Positions 13,901-26,896 of a DNA stretch of 64,000 nt are shown here, in pieces; position 1 is the first letter of the stretch; the number at the start of each line of letters is the position of its first letter. The notes beneath the pieces are model-generated. The model worked only from the letters and a program-made list of their open reading frames with translations, had not been told where the DNA came from and made no database searches. Source of the stretch: Phytoseiulus persimilis (taxonomy: Eukaryota; Arthropoda; Arachnida; Mesostigmata; Phytoseiidae); assembly GCA_037576195.1 (NCBI GenBank), contig CM075103.1, forward strand, positions 29,844,723-29,908,722, written 5' to 3'. The translations under genes and the position numbers were made by a program.

Positions 13901-16900
13901 AGTTGAGATTCCCGAGATGAATCCGGATAGAGATCACTGGCACCGGACGAGATTACCGATTGAAGTTGACAGGACATTGGGGCACTCCTTCCCCGGACCA
14001 TTTCGCCGTGTTTCGGAGAAGCACGATGAGATAACCGAATGATATCCCTGATCGCTCCTTGACCTCTCTCCGAAGCCAGTGCGAATCGTCTGCGACATCA
14101 CATTCCAGAGCTCAAACTATGGGGTTTCTAGTTCGGGGTAAACAGATGACTTCACCGGCAGCGGATGAAGCGAGCCGTCTCACGAGTAGTCGGGCAGGCA
14201 GCACGACCTTCCACGCAGAATTCCACAAGACTATTAAACGAGACAAGATCTACGGGCGCTCAGACCAGGTACACTCTGCGCTACATTCATTATCACTATC
14301 GCACCCGAATCAGACAATGCATAGGTCGTGCAGAAAGACCGATAGATTATCTCCACCGGTGTGTCGTGAGTGGCGGCGGCGGCGTCGTATGAGAAACTCG
14401 GCCGGAGAACTCACAGATGCATGAGGCCAACGGGAGAAGCGGGCCGAGTGAGACAGAGCGTGCAGAGAGACTTGAGTGATTGTCTAGCGAGTTTGCTCGT
14501 GTGTTCGCCTCATCAGGAGTGCATCGCAATGATTAGCAGCGGCAGCCGCCCGGCTAGAGGAGTCCTTGTGAAGGGGAGCGCCGCCAACTTTCGAACACAG
14601 TGGCCTGATTGATGTGGTTTCTCTGATGCGGTTTCTTGTTGACACACCAGCCCGTCTTCATCGTCTGTTTCCGGTCATTTCTTGCCTCATGTGCACTTGT
14701 CGTGCTTATCTCGTAGCGCTCCCCCTGTTCGAGGAACGTCTCTCGCCAACGGTTGTTTCTACCCTGGTTGTGGACCACCATCTCCTCGGCGCGACCGTCA
14801 GCGACGCGGCCTTGACGGGAACGAGAGTTTGTCTTCGCAATCTACCCTTGCAACCTGCTGGTCGACCATTAGCGTACCACATATCCCCAAACCGTCGTGG
14901 TTTCCGAGTGTGTGACAGTTCGACATACAAGCGCCGGGAGATCATCGAAAGCAAACAGAGCAGCAGCTGAGGATGTTGTTCACCAGCAGCTGAGGGGTTT
15001 GTCTACGGCCGATGTCCTGGAGTTCTGCATTCAGGTGTTTAGACCTGCTCTTGACCTATCGAAGGATGACGTTCCCAGGCTGGAAGCCTGTCCGAAATTC
15101 GGGCTCATTCCGTTCAGGTTGAAGGGCGCAGACGAACGCGACTGAGGAGGAGGGAAACGAAGCTGTGGGTCTCACAGCGACGACTGGCGACCATTGTCTA
15201 CCGCAGCCTCGCAAGCTGCTCCCCACTTCCTGTCATTTCAGGTGATACGGACGCAAGTTTCTCCTCGGCAGCTTCGTAACGCTATCGGATACTTGTATCT
15301 GTATGTGTCTGCGCTGCAATATCTGTGCAACGTTCTCTTTGTCTATCTGTGGGTACCTGAAGTGTCTACACGGCGGAAGGAACAATTGCCTCGGGAGCTG
15401 GCTCGCTGCGAAGGAGTCGGCGCCATAGAATGTCTGTCGTTTTTTTCAACTGTATCATCCGCACCTCGGGCATTCTCTGGAGTGTGTGTCCCGATAAAAA
15501 AGTTACAAATTGCCGATGGAGCAGCAAGACATGAAAGCCCATCGTCTATATATTGGCCGATACAGCCCGCGCGCAGAGCAGGCGGCGGTGGCGAGAAGAG
15601 ATCGAGTGCGAGAGCAAACGAAACACTTCGAAGTTATCTCCCGATGTTGCTCTCCGATGCTGACAATGGTCTCAGATGAGAAGTTGATTCGATCACACAG
15701 TAATCCAGTTTCTCGTCTCGAACAAATCTCCTAGAGCTCTTCTTCTTCCCGACTCAGTGAGACCAGGCCCGAAACAAAGACCCGGCAGGACATCGCAAAG
15801 ACAACTCTGCAGAGAGCCCCGAATAAAAAATAACAGACGGCACGACAGCTAGGGAGAGCGCGCAAACACAATATCGGTTAAACCTCACGGTGACTCCTCG
15901 TCTCCATCCATGGCCGGCCCCTTCCCCTCTTCTCCTGTCTCCCAGTCCGTCCTTCTTTTCACAGATTCCTCCCGGTTTCCCTCCCTCTCTCCCACGACCG
16001 TCTTCGCCGCTCCTCCCGACTACATCCCTCTCTTCCCCTCAGGCTTCCCCCTACTCGGAAACGCTTTTGTATCTGTTCCAACACTTCTGCTTTCTGCTCA
16101 GAACTACCGGTATCTCATGGTTCGTATCAGTTATGCAAAACGTGATTCATACTGAGACCATGATGCGAGCGAAATTCACGAAGCCTTCGTGTGTGCAGGA
16201 TCGGCTTCCTCTGTCAGGGACTGGGCGGTGATCCATCTGTGTCTCCAGCTTGACACCCCGGCATATGCCCGAAATGCGTGGGCGCATCGAGGGGTTCCAC
16301 ACTGTGACTGCCAATCCTCAATGGGGAACAGAAATTCGCTGCCTCAGAACGGCTTCTGAAATCCTTGACAACAACAATCCGATTCATTCGTGCGGTTGTT
16401 TCGAAATGTTCCAGGATCCTTTCTACAAGCTTTCTAGGTCTAGTGCGATAGCGTTTGATACAATGATGACACATGCCTACACTTATGCGGTCAGGGATAT
16501 CTACGCTCTGTGCCCCCAGGAAACCTGATCTCAAGAGTATTCTGAACCTGGGCCCTTCAGGGTAGTTTCTTGTGCGATGTATCCGAAACACTTCGGCGGC
16601 ACCAGGACAGGAGTTCGAGATGTCCGGAGAGGGCTTGCGCCGCCTCTGACTGGTCGCGGAGCGTCCAGCTTCCAACAGATGGAAACGCTGGACACTGTGG
16701 AGAACTTGGAAACAGGAGGGAAGCCACCGAGCGGCAACCTGGAATCTGGCCCCACCGGATTCGTTGTTGCCCGATTCCACGCTGATTTGTCTGATCGCTG
16801 CCGTCACCTAAATAAGCCGGCTCTGTCAATTGTCTCGGCGTGCCGACATTTTACGAGCGTTGGGTGTGGGCCTCGTGACGACAAGCCACTCACTCCAGCC

Positions 16901-19850
16901 CGGCTCAACTGAGTTACGACTGCTACAGCAAACATTCGGTGGTCGTATTCATTGTTTATACGTGGAGTGCCGTCTGCCAGACCGCGATTGCATGCCGTGA
17001 ACGTCGTGAACGCCGATTATCAGGCCACGAGAGGCGCCGGAACGAGCTGATCGTCTCGTCTCCCTGTCGATCGGTTTGAGTGATGGCTTGCTCGGATCCA
17101 ATCCGGAGCTTCCAGGGCGCCCGTTAGGTTGAACGGACGGACATGATTGCGAATTCCTTCCAACGACTCCCCAGCTCTCGCTCGTCTTCGGCAAGAAGCG
17201 CACTCGGTTTCGACGGGATTCTCGTCCGGGGCTCGGTCCGAGATTCCATCGCCGGTCATGGGTCCATGCATTATTCCATGCAGAACCGAGTTCATGAATG
17301 ACGTTCGTGAAGATTTGACCGACGGCTAGTAGGACTTCCTGCGGCTGTCGGACAGCCGGCCAAGGGCTGGCCGCGCAAGCAGGCCGGCCGGCCATCAAAC
17401 ATCATCAATCATCGGGGCTGCTGGCCAGAAGGAGATCTGAGAACTCTGTGAGATGCGGTCTCCGTGTGCGCGCTGCTCTCCCGAGCTGGTTTTTGTGTGA
17501 CGCCCTTCTACATGTTGTTGTCGTCGGCGTCGTTCGTTGTCGTTCGGTTGGCCGACAGTCATTAGAGACAGAACCAGAGCGAGCACTACCGGTCGACATC
17601 AGCCGCCGCGCCGGCCAAATCGAGATCGCTCACACAAACACACAGACCGAGCGAGAGACTGACTACTACGTTGTATTAATCTTGATGATAAATGGCTAGC
17701 TCACCACTACGAGAAGAGCATGGCGAAGGAGACGCTTTCTGATGGAGGCTCGCACACACATACGCGAACTCTATCCCACACCGCAGACAAGTTGCCCTAG
17801 CCATGACTTTCTTCCTCCGAGCGGGTTGCGTTCCACAAACGGCATCAGTCACAAGCGCTCGACCTTATGGCAGACTTTCAGAAGTGAATAAACGCTGGAA
17901 TGAGGCGAACTTTTCTGAGATGGAACAAAGGCTACCCATGATATCGATCCCGAGGTTCTGTGTTCCAGCACCACGTGCACTCAATGGTGATTCGTCGTTC
18001 GGTGGTTCCGCGCATGCGCATGAGGGTTTGCGTTGAACCGTTGAGGACGGATCTCCATGTCGGGGATTTTCACTTGCGCCAGAAACCCGCCCCTCAGAGC
18101 TCCCACGAGCTGTGAGAAGGAACGACCCCTGGAAAATCCAACCCCAACGGTTCTCTGTAGAGGCCTATGAAGAGATCTGGCGGGTGCGTGCACCGCTGGT
18201 TTCCTTGCGCCTGTTGACGTTTCATCGGACCCGGCGTTGCCCCGCGTTATCTAGGTTGAGCGCAGCGACGAGAGACCCGACCGGCGGTCGGAACTACAGC
18301 GAAACAAAACGATGTCAAAGAGTGCGAACAGTGGCATTCGCTGAGGGGGAATAATCGACGAAGAGAGGAAAAGTAGCACAATGACTTCATTAACGTCCAC
18401 TAATCTGTAACGACAATAACGACTAGCCAACTCGGAACAAGTGCTGCCTTGGAGGCGAGAGCCGTAGACGCAGAACCTTCGAGATGCCTGCGTCCGGCTC
18501 GTGAGGGCTGCTAAAGAACAGAGGACCGTTGAGCGCTTAGGTTTTGGCTTCTGGTTTCTTGAAACCTCTGCCTGGGCACAGCTCATCCAAGCGGCAATTA
18601 ATTTTCGTTCCCCGGTCGTGCCCACTGTCGAGGTTCGTAGTCTGTGCGCTGCGAGAAACGGTTTCGCTCAGGGACGAGTTAACGCTGGAACGGGAAAATT
18701 CGAAAGAGAATCGAAACCACTACCCAGCTTGCTCTCATGGCCCGAAATTTCCGTCGAGTATGGGAGCCGCCCCAGCAACATTCCAATTTGCCGTTGTGTG
18801 GGTCGCCCGTCGAGAGACAACCTCAAGTTGTTCTCTCTAATTGGAACATCGGCGGTGTCGTCATCGTTCGCTTGACAGGGTAACAGGCGGGCGTCGTGGT
18901 TGGCAAGCAAGTAGGCGGGCGGGCGGACAAACAAGAAAGCAAGCCCCACGCACGAGGGTAATGAGGTCCGTCCGCGAATTGAACAGGCAACAGGGTCTGG
19001 TCCGTCGCAAATATAGATTTTGCCATCGGCATGTGGAACGGCGACGGGAGGGCAGCGCCATTGAACCGGCTATGTAAGCGGACAAGGTATGCTGAGGGTA
19101 AATATGGGTGAGAACATTGAGGTTTTGTGATGTTTCCAGAAGACGCGAACATGCGGAGGAGTGCTGATGAGACCCCTCTGCAATCTTTCGGGAATCACGA
19201 AAAAAAACGCGTTTGCTCTTCAAGTGCGGCTTGAAAACCTGAACTAGAGCGACATATTGCGCCGGGAAAAGGACAAAATGTTCACAGTGCTGGAGTCAGC
19301 GCCTACTTTTAGAGCTGGACGGCTGAATCGCTGGCAGGCTGACTAGCCGGCTGGCTGGTAGATATATTTTGATATTATTGATCATCGCTGAAGATGGATA
19401 CCCGGACGGAGAGTTCTTCGGAAGACGGACAACTCGTATGATGGAACACCGCTCACAGAACCCCTCAACTCCGTGCTCACTTTCCCCGCGCCCTGCCGAC
19501 GACCCACCATCTCGTCGGGCAGACTGGTCGCCCGCCCGCCCGCGAGCGCCCCAGCAGACCCTCTTCTACCGCTTGCCCACCCCCAGCCCGCCAGCACCGC
19601 GTTCCCCCATGGTCAAGCCGGTTGGTGTGATTCGTCATTGGATTTTTGCAGAGCGGACGAGCGAGTGTTCGAGTGAACCGGCCAGCGAGCGGAGAAGACA
19701 GAGAAGGCGAAAAAACGACTGCCAAGAACGCGCGATGGATTTTCCCTCATCTCGGTGGCGGGCAGAACTTCCCGGCGTGTTGGAAAGTGTTGCTCCTGAC
19801 CAAAACACGCCGCGCCACTCCTGAAGCTGTCGGACCCCAGCTGTCCTCGA

Positions 19851-20317
19851 CTAACAGGCTCCCGCGGTCGTTCTGGAGACCTCGGGTTGCAGCGATGCGG
19901 TGTTTGAGTCGTTACGTTCGCGCACCTTATCCGCAGATTCCGGAAGGGTGACCTCCCGGGGTTCGACGGCCATCTCGGATGGGAGATTCATTTGATGGAT
20001 GCGTCTGATGCTGTGTGTTTGTACAATTGTTCCTCCTTTTAAGGAAGCTTCTTCTCCGTTTTTCTGCGGCGGCTGTGCGATGTCGTCGCCGCTGATGTTG
20101 TCCCGTAGCAGACGGTGAGCCGTCGACGCTGACATCGAGTGAACGATGCGAGAGCCAGCTGTGCCTACAGTCAATAGAACTCCGCTTTCTGCGGGGAGAT
20201 ATTTAACAAGTGGTCCAAGTTCTACAATGGATTACTCTCGCTGCCGTTACGAATGATCGATGCCATGTTTGACCCGTCGTTGCCACCGCCGCCGTTACTG
20301 CCACTACCCATATCCAT
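19851..20317 (-). CDS. Candidate coding segment or pseudogene of unknown function, with an apparent frameshift
   Basis: I do not recognise this protein. On the minus strand, codons from 20317 (ATG) to 20225 give a 31-residue Gly/Ser/Asn-rich N-terminus starting MDMGSGSNGGGG. It ends at an in-frame TAG (20222-20224). A one-base shift at that point continues for about 120 codons to TAG at 19851-19853, starting ELGPLVKYLPAESGVLLTVG. The second part favours G or A at the first codon position, avoids T there, and is rich in Asp, Glu, Ala, Gly and Thr. That is unlike the Ser/Arg/Cys/Trp-rich chance ORFs nearby. A single missing base near 20225 would join both parts. No domain, intron boundary or polyadenylation signal could be assigned. 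It may be an exon with an assembly error, a pseudogene, or chance. Confidence 0.27.
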
Positions 20318-20517
20318 TGGTCATACTTCGTCCGGGAATGAGGGTGATGACGATGAGGCTTGTATTGATCTTCGAGCCTTCATTCAAAGCTCCGCCGCCT
20401 TGAGGCCACAACCGATGCACGCGAAGGATACAAACGTGGACTCGAATTTCCCGACGGTACGACGACGAACTTTCGTAGTTTCGAGCTCATTGCCAAAACA
20501 CCGAACTTCGCCCGAAA

Positions 20518-20527
20518 GGGGGGGGGG
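20518..20527. repeat. Run of 10 G
   Basis: An uninterrupted poly-G tract followed by CTGGG. Confidence 0.85.
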
Positions 20528-22054
20528 CTGGGACGACGGGCTCATCACGACGACGAGTTCGAATTGCTTCGTTCTGGCGAAGCTAGATCGGGAGAGCTTG
20601 TCATCGCAGCTGATTTGCTGCTTTCAAGTTCGGCTTGTTGTGCTCTTCGTCGAATAATTTCCCAGCGTCGATCGATCGATCGAATACGGAAGCTCTTCTG
20701 TGCCCCAAAACGCATCGACAAAGGCCTGACAATGGAGTTCTCGTTCCACCAACACGCGAGAGATGCCTGGTACGTCACTTAGGCCACGCATTAGCATACT
20801 TTGACAAACCGCTCCGTCGGGAAATGTCTTCTTCAACAGAAGCAACTTAGTTTCTAAGAGTCCATGGCAACCGGGTTGAAGTTCGACCGAGCGCTTGTTC
20901 AAAAACGTTGAATGGCTCCGCGTGTGAGCGATGTATTTCTTCCATATTCCGACCGACAGGCATTGTCTTTGCTTCGTTCAGTTATGGAAATGCGAATGTC
21001 ACCAACGACCTGCTCGTTGTTGTCGAACGCCGCGCATCGCAAAGTCGATTGAGTGGACGAACGTTCGTTGGCTGGCTGCCTCGTTCGGGTTGGAAGCCGC
21101 TGCGAATCGCAATCGATCGATTTGAGTTACCATAATGTATTGATATACAACAGAAGTTCGCTTGGGTTGAACAGCCGCGACACTTATCAGCAGCGACTCG
21201 TTGTGAGAATACGACAAATGCCGTTGATCCTTTATGCTTTCGCACAATGGGAAATATCGATTTACGCGATGCGAACGTCGTCGCGCGGCCTTGCTGCTGG
21301 GTAGATGCTGGAATATTGATTCGACGAATGAGCCGAGGCAGACAATTGCTCACATCCGACAATCATCGAGACGCAATCAGCCAGTGGGAGACATTGAAGG
21401 AAGGCCTAATGAAGAAAACCGCGCGGCCGTACGTGCTACCTACTGCTCTACGCGCTGCAAGATTGCGGAATTCAAGCAATTACTGTAATGAACGCGTTTC
21501 ATGGCACGGATAAATTACATCGAAATGAAATGAGGGGCCGATGAGAGTGGTGATGATGATGGCGATAATGAAACGACACTGATTGATGTCGTTTCCTCGT
21601 CTTAAGCGATAGAGGAGTTAAACAGGAATTAGAACACTTCCTTCTGAAAGATCTCACTACAGTTTGCTATCACGAGATACGCTGTTCGCATTCGTTCGAG
21701 AAGTATAATCACTCTGTGAGATAGTTCTGTAGACATCAATAAAATGTTCAAACCAGGTTCCATTAATGCAACTCGACAAACTTCAACGACTGTGAGAAGT
21801 CAGAGAAAAAGGAACACCGATCGGTATCCATGGATATCACGAGATGCTTTGCTTTTTCTACTGCTGTCATCGGCGACATCAGTGTGTAGGTGACGCTCAC
21901 GAGGGCTCTTGTCGGCATAGTTCAGAAAATGTACCCCTCATCACAACGCATACATTGCTTTCGAGCTCGAGGCTCGAGTTGGTTCCAGTCAGCGAGAGTT
22001 TCAAGGAGACTTCGCTGAGCCATAAATTTCGAGAAAGGCAACCGAGTTCGGGAG

Positions 22055-22130
22055 TAAGTCGTCGTTGATGCCGTTGTTGACGTAGTCGAAGTGTCCATCG
22101 TCGTCGCCGTTGTTGTTGTTGCTGCTGCGG
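22055..22130. repeat. GTC/GTT triplet-biased tract
   Basis: Imperfect GTC, GTT and GCT triplets, including four consecutive GTT-type units. Confidence 0.7.
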
Positions 22131-25100
22131 TTGTCGGACCTCCAGATGGGGCGAGACTGATCGCAAGAGACAATTGGACCATTAATCAGAAAGTTTTTTC
22201 CTCACAGACCATGCTCAAACAATGCAACAACAGACGCCGCATAGTCTGATTTACTAGTTGAAGAAGCAGCCAGAATGGCCGCAGATTGAGAAACTACGCC
22301 AGCAGCCGCTCTGTAACACTAATCACCGATCGGACAAGCTGAGGATGTTGCTCGGGAGCTGCTGACTCACTTGACATCTTCATCTCTCTCAGCCTGTCTT
22401 CGAGTAATTGACGAACCTTCAGGCTAAGAGCCCAACGTCCTCGCGACGGCCGTATGAACAGAATCTAAGCAGCAATTTCTGTTCGTGAGCTGCATCATAA
22501 CAGGACCACTTTTTCAGCGGGACACCAGATGATTGTTCTCATGTTCTCGCGTATGAAACGGATATTAGGATTCACCTGAGGCCATTAGGCGGCTGCATCA
22601 AGGGAAACGCGACGTAGGTGCTAACAAAATGTGTTCCGTGACTGGGAGTTTCATTCGTGAGGACCAAAAATGATAGACTCGTTGGCTTTCCTTCTCCGTT
22701 CCAGAGACTGAATTGCGAACTTTCTTACATTTTGAGCCGGTGGTGTCTTTCCATTCGATTCTCGGGGTGTTCGTTAGTTCGGCTGAGGAGGAGTTCATTT
22801 TCCCACACATATCTGCCGGGAGAGAAGTTTTCATTCCTATTCGAACACTGTTGGTGAATCGATGGCGCGAATTCCTATTGTTGGACGATTCCGTATTAAC
22901 CATCTTGCCATGCGGAGAACCCAGTCTCTCCAGGTTCGATCGTGAGGTCTCCGGTATGTCGAGCCCTTGTCTATCTTCCGGACACCAGAAACCTCGTTCC
23001 GTGAATTGGTTGTGGATCCAGGCTCAGGCCGAAGATAGACGATTCAATCCGGTTAGAAATCGTTGGCAACTCGGCCTCCTCCATTATTTTGAGTCTATCT
23101 TCAACATGAGGCGCCAATTCGAGCTCAGAGTCAAGGGTATAGCCGAGAAAAAAAAAATTCAATTTGTACCCCATCGATGGATATTCACGGACTCGACGTC
23201 TCATTCATCTTACCAGGAAAAAGAATGTGTCTCGCTTCTATTCCTCGGTTTGACCCTGGTCGTTCTGTTCCGCAGCACTTGTTGATCTGGTTCATCTCTT
23301 GTGTCATAGTGAGCTCCAGTTCCTTGTAGGAACCGCAAACAAAAATATCTGTGATAGAGTCAATGTGTATGTCTGCAACTCTACGACGCACACCGAGCGA
23401 AGATCGTTTATGACTGTTTACTTGAGCCTCAAGCGCGCGACTTCGGATATTCTAATGGAGCGTTATGCTTCGCAGTGGCAAACTGCAATCTAGCAATTTG
23501 ATTGCTGTTCAGTAAAACAGCGCACCTTGGTCTCGCGTTTCCCCCCATAGAATCTCCTTCCTAATCGAACTAAAAAGCCATCTTCGTATCCATGAGCAGC
23601 AACCCGCACACTTCGCCTACGGGTTAACTCTCTGGAGTCTGTTCCAACTTGGTTGTTTTGTCAGCACTTCTTCGGTGGCTATGTGAAATCCGGAACGCTT
23701 TTTGCTCACGTGTCGAGCGATTGTATTATCGCTTCTGCTTTCTTCCTTGATGTCGTATATCGGACAATTTACCTCCGTTGTTTATTTGCCCTCCTTGACC
23801 AACCTTTCCTCCTGAAAGAGGCATACACTCTTCTTGACAGATCGAGCTTTCTCAATTGGAGAGGGAATTTGTAGGATGCTCCTCGGTTCTTATAGGAAAC
23901 CCCGAGTTTCGCGGCTTGTTTTGATTACAAAGCAGACGATACGAAGCTTATCATGGCCGTTCCGGCGCGGAGGAATACCATTGCGCGAAACCGCTCAGAC
24001 ACAATTGAAGAGCCTAGACTCAAATCCGTCGCTACCCCGAATTCCTCGAAGTCGAGTTTGTAATCGGAAAATCATCGAAGCGATCTCCGATAACGTTATT
24101 TTGCGCTTCTCTCGGAAACCCTTCACTCCTTGTTTTCTTCCCACTTCTCGGGATTTCCGAGTGAATACTCGACTTACACGGATTTGGAATCACGACGTTT
24201 CGTTTCCGGGCTCTTCGATTCGGAAACTGTCGTCTCAAACGAAAGCGATGGAGTCTCTTGATCATTTCTTCAATCATGTTCGGAAGTTTTCAGCTTGAGC
24301 TAGGGAAGTCATGTGCTCGACCGGGAGCCAGCTTGACATCGCTTCGACTTGACGGAACATTTCGCATGTGCAGATCCAGAGCGTTGGCAGGAATGTAAAA
24401 TGGGACTGTTCCGGGCCTAGCGTGCGGAATGCTCACCTCGGTGAACTTGGAACCTATCTCTGGTCTGTGTCGGAAGGCAATGTTTCCGAAGCTCTTTGCT
24501 CGCTATCAGTGGCCCGTGCTCATAGCTGAAGGATCCCGCCAGGATCGTGGCATCCTGGGAAATTGTTAGCTGTGATCGAATCTGGGCTCTCCAAACACAC
24601 CCGGAGATCACGAGTTTCCTCAGAGACGATCGAGAAAAGGCATCAGGGCTTTAGTGCGGCAGAGAGATTATTCCCGTTCCTTCTGCAACACGCCGCTTCG
24701 CCTTCACTCCACGCTTTAAATTCTCATCTATTCATCGATGTCTATTCATCGTTTCGTCAGATCATTGCGAACGATCTCAACAAGTGATAGCGCAGAAATG
24801 TTTTCGGAACGGTCGCCGGAGACGGCACCGCTGTTGATGCGATTAATTTTTTCTTCCCTTTATCTGGTTTGATCTCGACCATGAATGGAGCATGATTGGA
24901 AAGGTGTGGCGGCCATCATTCTTGTCCTCCTCTTCTCGACGAGGATCCAACCGCACGAGCGTTCGACGGAACCCTAGAACTGACGCGATCATCACCGTCC
25001 AGGTTTTACGGAATTGACATTACGGGCTTGGTCTGGATTTCTCTATTAACAGCGAATTAATGAAGGTGAAACGGCAACTGAGGAGTATTGACAGCGATCG

Positions 25101-26871
25101 AGGAGAGAATGATGGACCGAACGGAGGAGAATACGATGAAAATAAATCGAAGTTCGCCCATCTCAATCCATCTCACAACAACGATCATGTGGTACGAGAA
25201 CACGCTTGCGTAATGCTTTCGACACCTGACGGCGGTTGCTGGGTTGGATACATCGACGGTTATATTTGTAGGGGAATTCATTCAGTTCTGGAGCTAGAGG
25301 AGTACCGTTCGCCAAAATGATTCATCACACTTCTCCGAACGGCGCCGCTTGGGGTTAATGAGCAACCACGACCTCCGGTCAATATCAATTATTGTATATG
25401 AGTTTTTATCCTCCCAATTTAAATAATGCTTCATCAATTCCTTCCGAGGAACTGTCCAGAGCCCTGACTGACCGCGATCGCTGGCCCCTGCCGAATTTGG
25501 GAAGATCTCGTACTTTTGTTTCGAACGCTCTGGGTCGGACGCTGCGGAACATCATATCGCCCTCGGCACATTGCCCTATCCGATCGAGACAACCGTACGT
25601 TAATTCTGCTCGCAACTACGCTCGTAGACGTCAGGGTGGGTCCCATGATGTGGTTGCCGCTAGGCGCAGCTTTTAGGATCTGATAAGATCCTGACGTGGA
25701 ATCCTGAGCGGGCTGGGTGTGCCAGATTCTCGACGAGTAAGGGGCTGATTGTGATCCAGGTCCTGAATTGAGTTTCCAACTCTTGCGATACCTTTCGACG
25801 TCTACTGTTCTGCTCATTTGACTCTGACGGCAACCTATGATTGCGTTGAGGGGCTCCGATGGAATAGGAAATGAAACCAAACGAGATAGGGAGCCTCACT
25901 GGCAGCAGCTGGATCGCGTGTTATGACTAGAGCCTAGAAGTTTGGGTGATTTCCAGAAATTATTCCATCAATCACCTGGGATAGATCCATTGCAGTGAGA
26001 GGATACCTCCAGCCAGAGCTGTGGTAGGAGTAGAAACAAGTAAACAATGTCGAAAGTTCGCCTCGATTCATTTCAGGGAATGAATCAAGTCTTGTTCCCG
26101 AGGACGGTCAATGGTGATTCTCGAATAGACCTCCGAAGCTCGAAAACGCCGTGTGTGGGCTCTCCCGAACACTTATCAAGAGCTTCGATTTGGGATCTGG
26201 AATGGCTGCTCGTCGGGATGCCGGAAGAACAGCGCGGTGCCGGAGAGCTCTGCCTCCGGAAATGGTACCCAACCCATTCGCCGCCGCATGAGGTTCCTCG
26301 GGCGATCTGATCTCCCTCTCGCGGGGAGTCGACGCTAGAGTTGGAAAAAATGCCTCGTCCCGACACCTGAGACACCAAATTAGAATCAGGGACCCGTCGC
26401 GGCGGTCATTTGTTTCTGAAGTTCCGTTGGAGGATTCGTCGTGGTCCTGCGCGTAGATTCCCAACATCCGATGCCGAGGATCCATCACTCGCTAGCGGCG
26501 GAACACAAATGGAAGAGCGCTTTGACGGAGAACGTTGTGTTACAAAATTTCAGCGCAGGAATATGCTGTGCGCGTGTTATCGGCAAGGCTTATCAGCAAA
26601 TGAATTCCGTTCTGGTTTCCCTCCCCAGCTCGACGAGCAGCAAGTGAGCGGGCACGAACGACGATGACATGGAGGGCGATAAGTGCACGATGCTTTCAGA
26701 GTCGTACACGATATTTTTCACAGGTAGGCAGAGTCGGTGATAATTTTGAATTATTCGCACCGCCACCAGCTCTGACCTCAATGGCCGTTATTGACTGTGG
26801 ACAGAGTTTGGAAAAAAGCAAAAAAGAGCTGATCACGCTATAGCGGGGATATGGGCACATTTATCTTCACT

Positions 26872-26896
26872 TCTCTCTCTCTCTCTCTCTCTCTCT
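26872..26896. repeat. (TC)12 dinucleotide microsatellite
   Basis: A 25-nt perfect TC run, the longest pure dinucleotide repeat seen in the window. Confidence 0.92.

Larger units (their letters stand above)
1..19850. other. Gene-poor, repeat-rich non-coding stretch
   Basis: No gene can be supported here. ORFs of 60-203 codons occur on both strands and overlap (for example 4935-5441 and 5900-6511). Their products are Ser/Arg/Cys-rich and shaped by simple repeats. No tRNA, rRNA, known microRNA seed or transposon signature was seen. Short tandem and cryptic 4-bp repeats are frequent. The longer ones are listed separately. Confidence 0.6.

Noticed and set aside
22713..23285. 190-codon plus-strand ORF
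   Set aside because: Phe/Ser/Arg-rich, no motif, with competing minus-strand frames.
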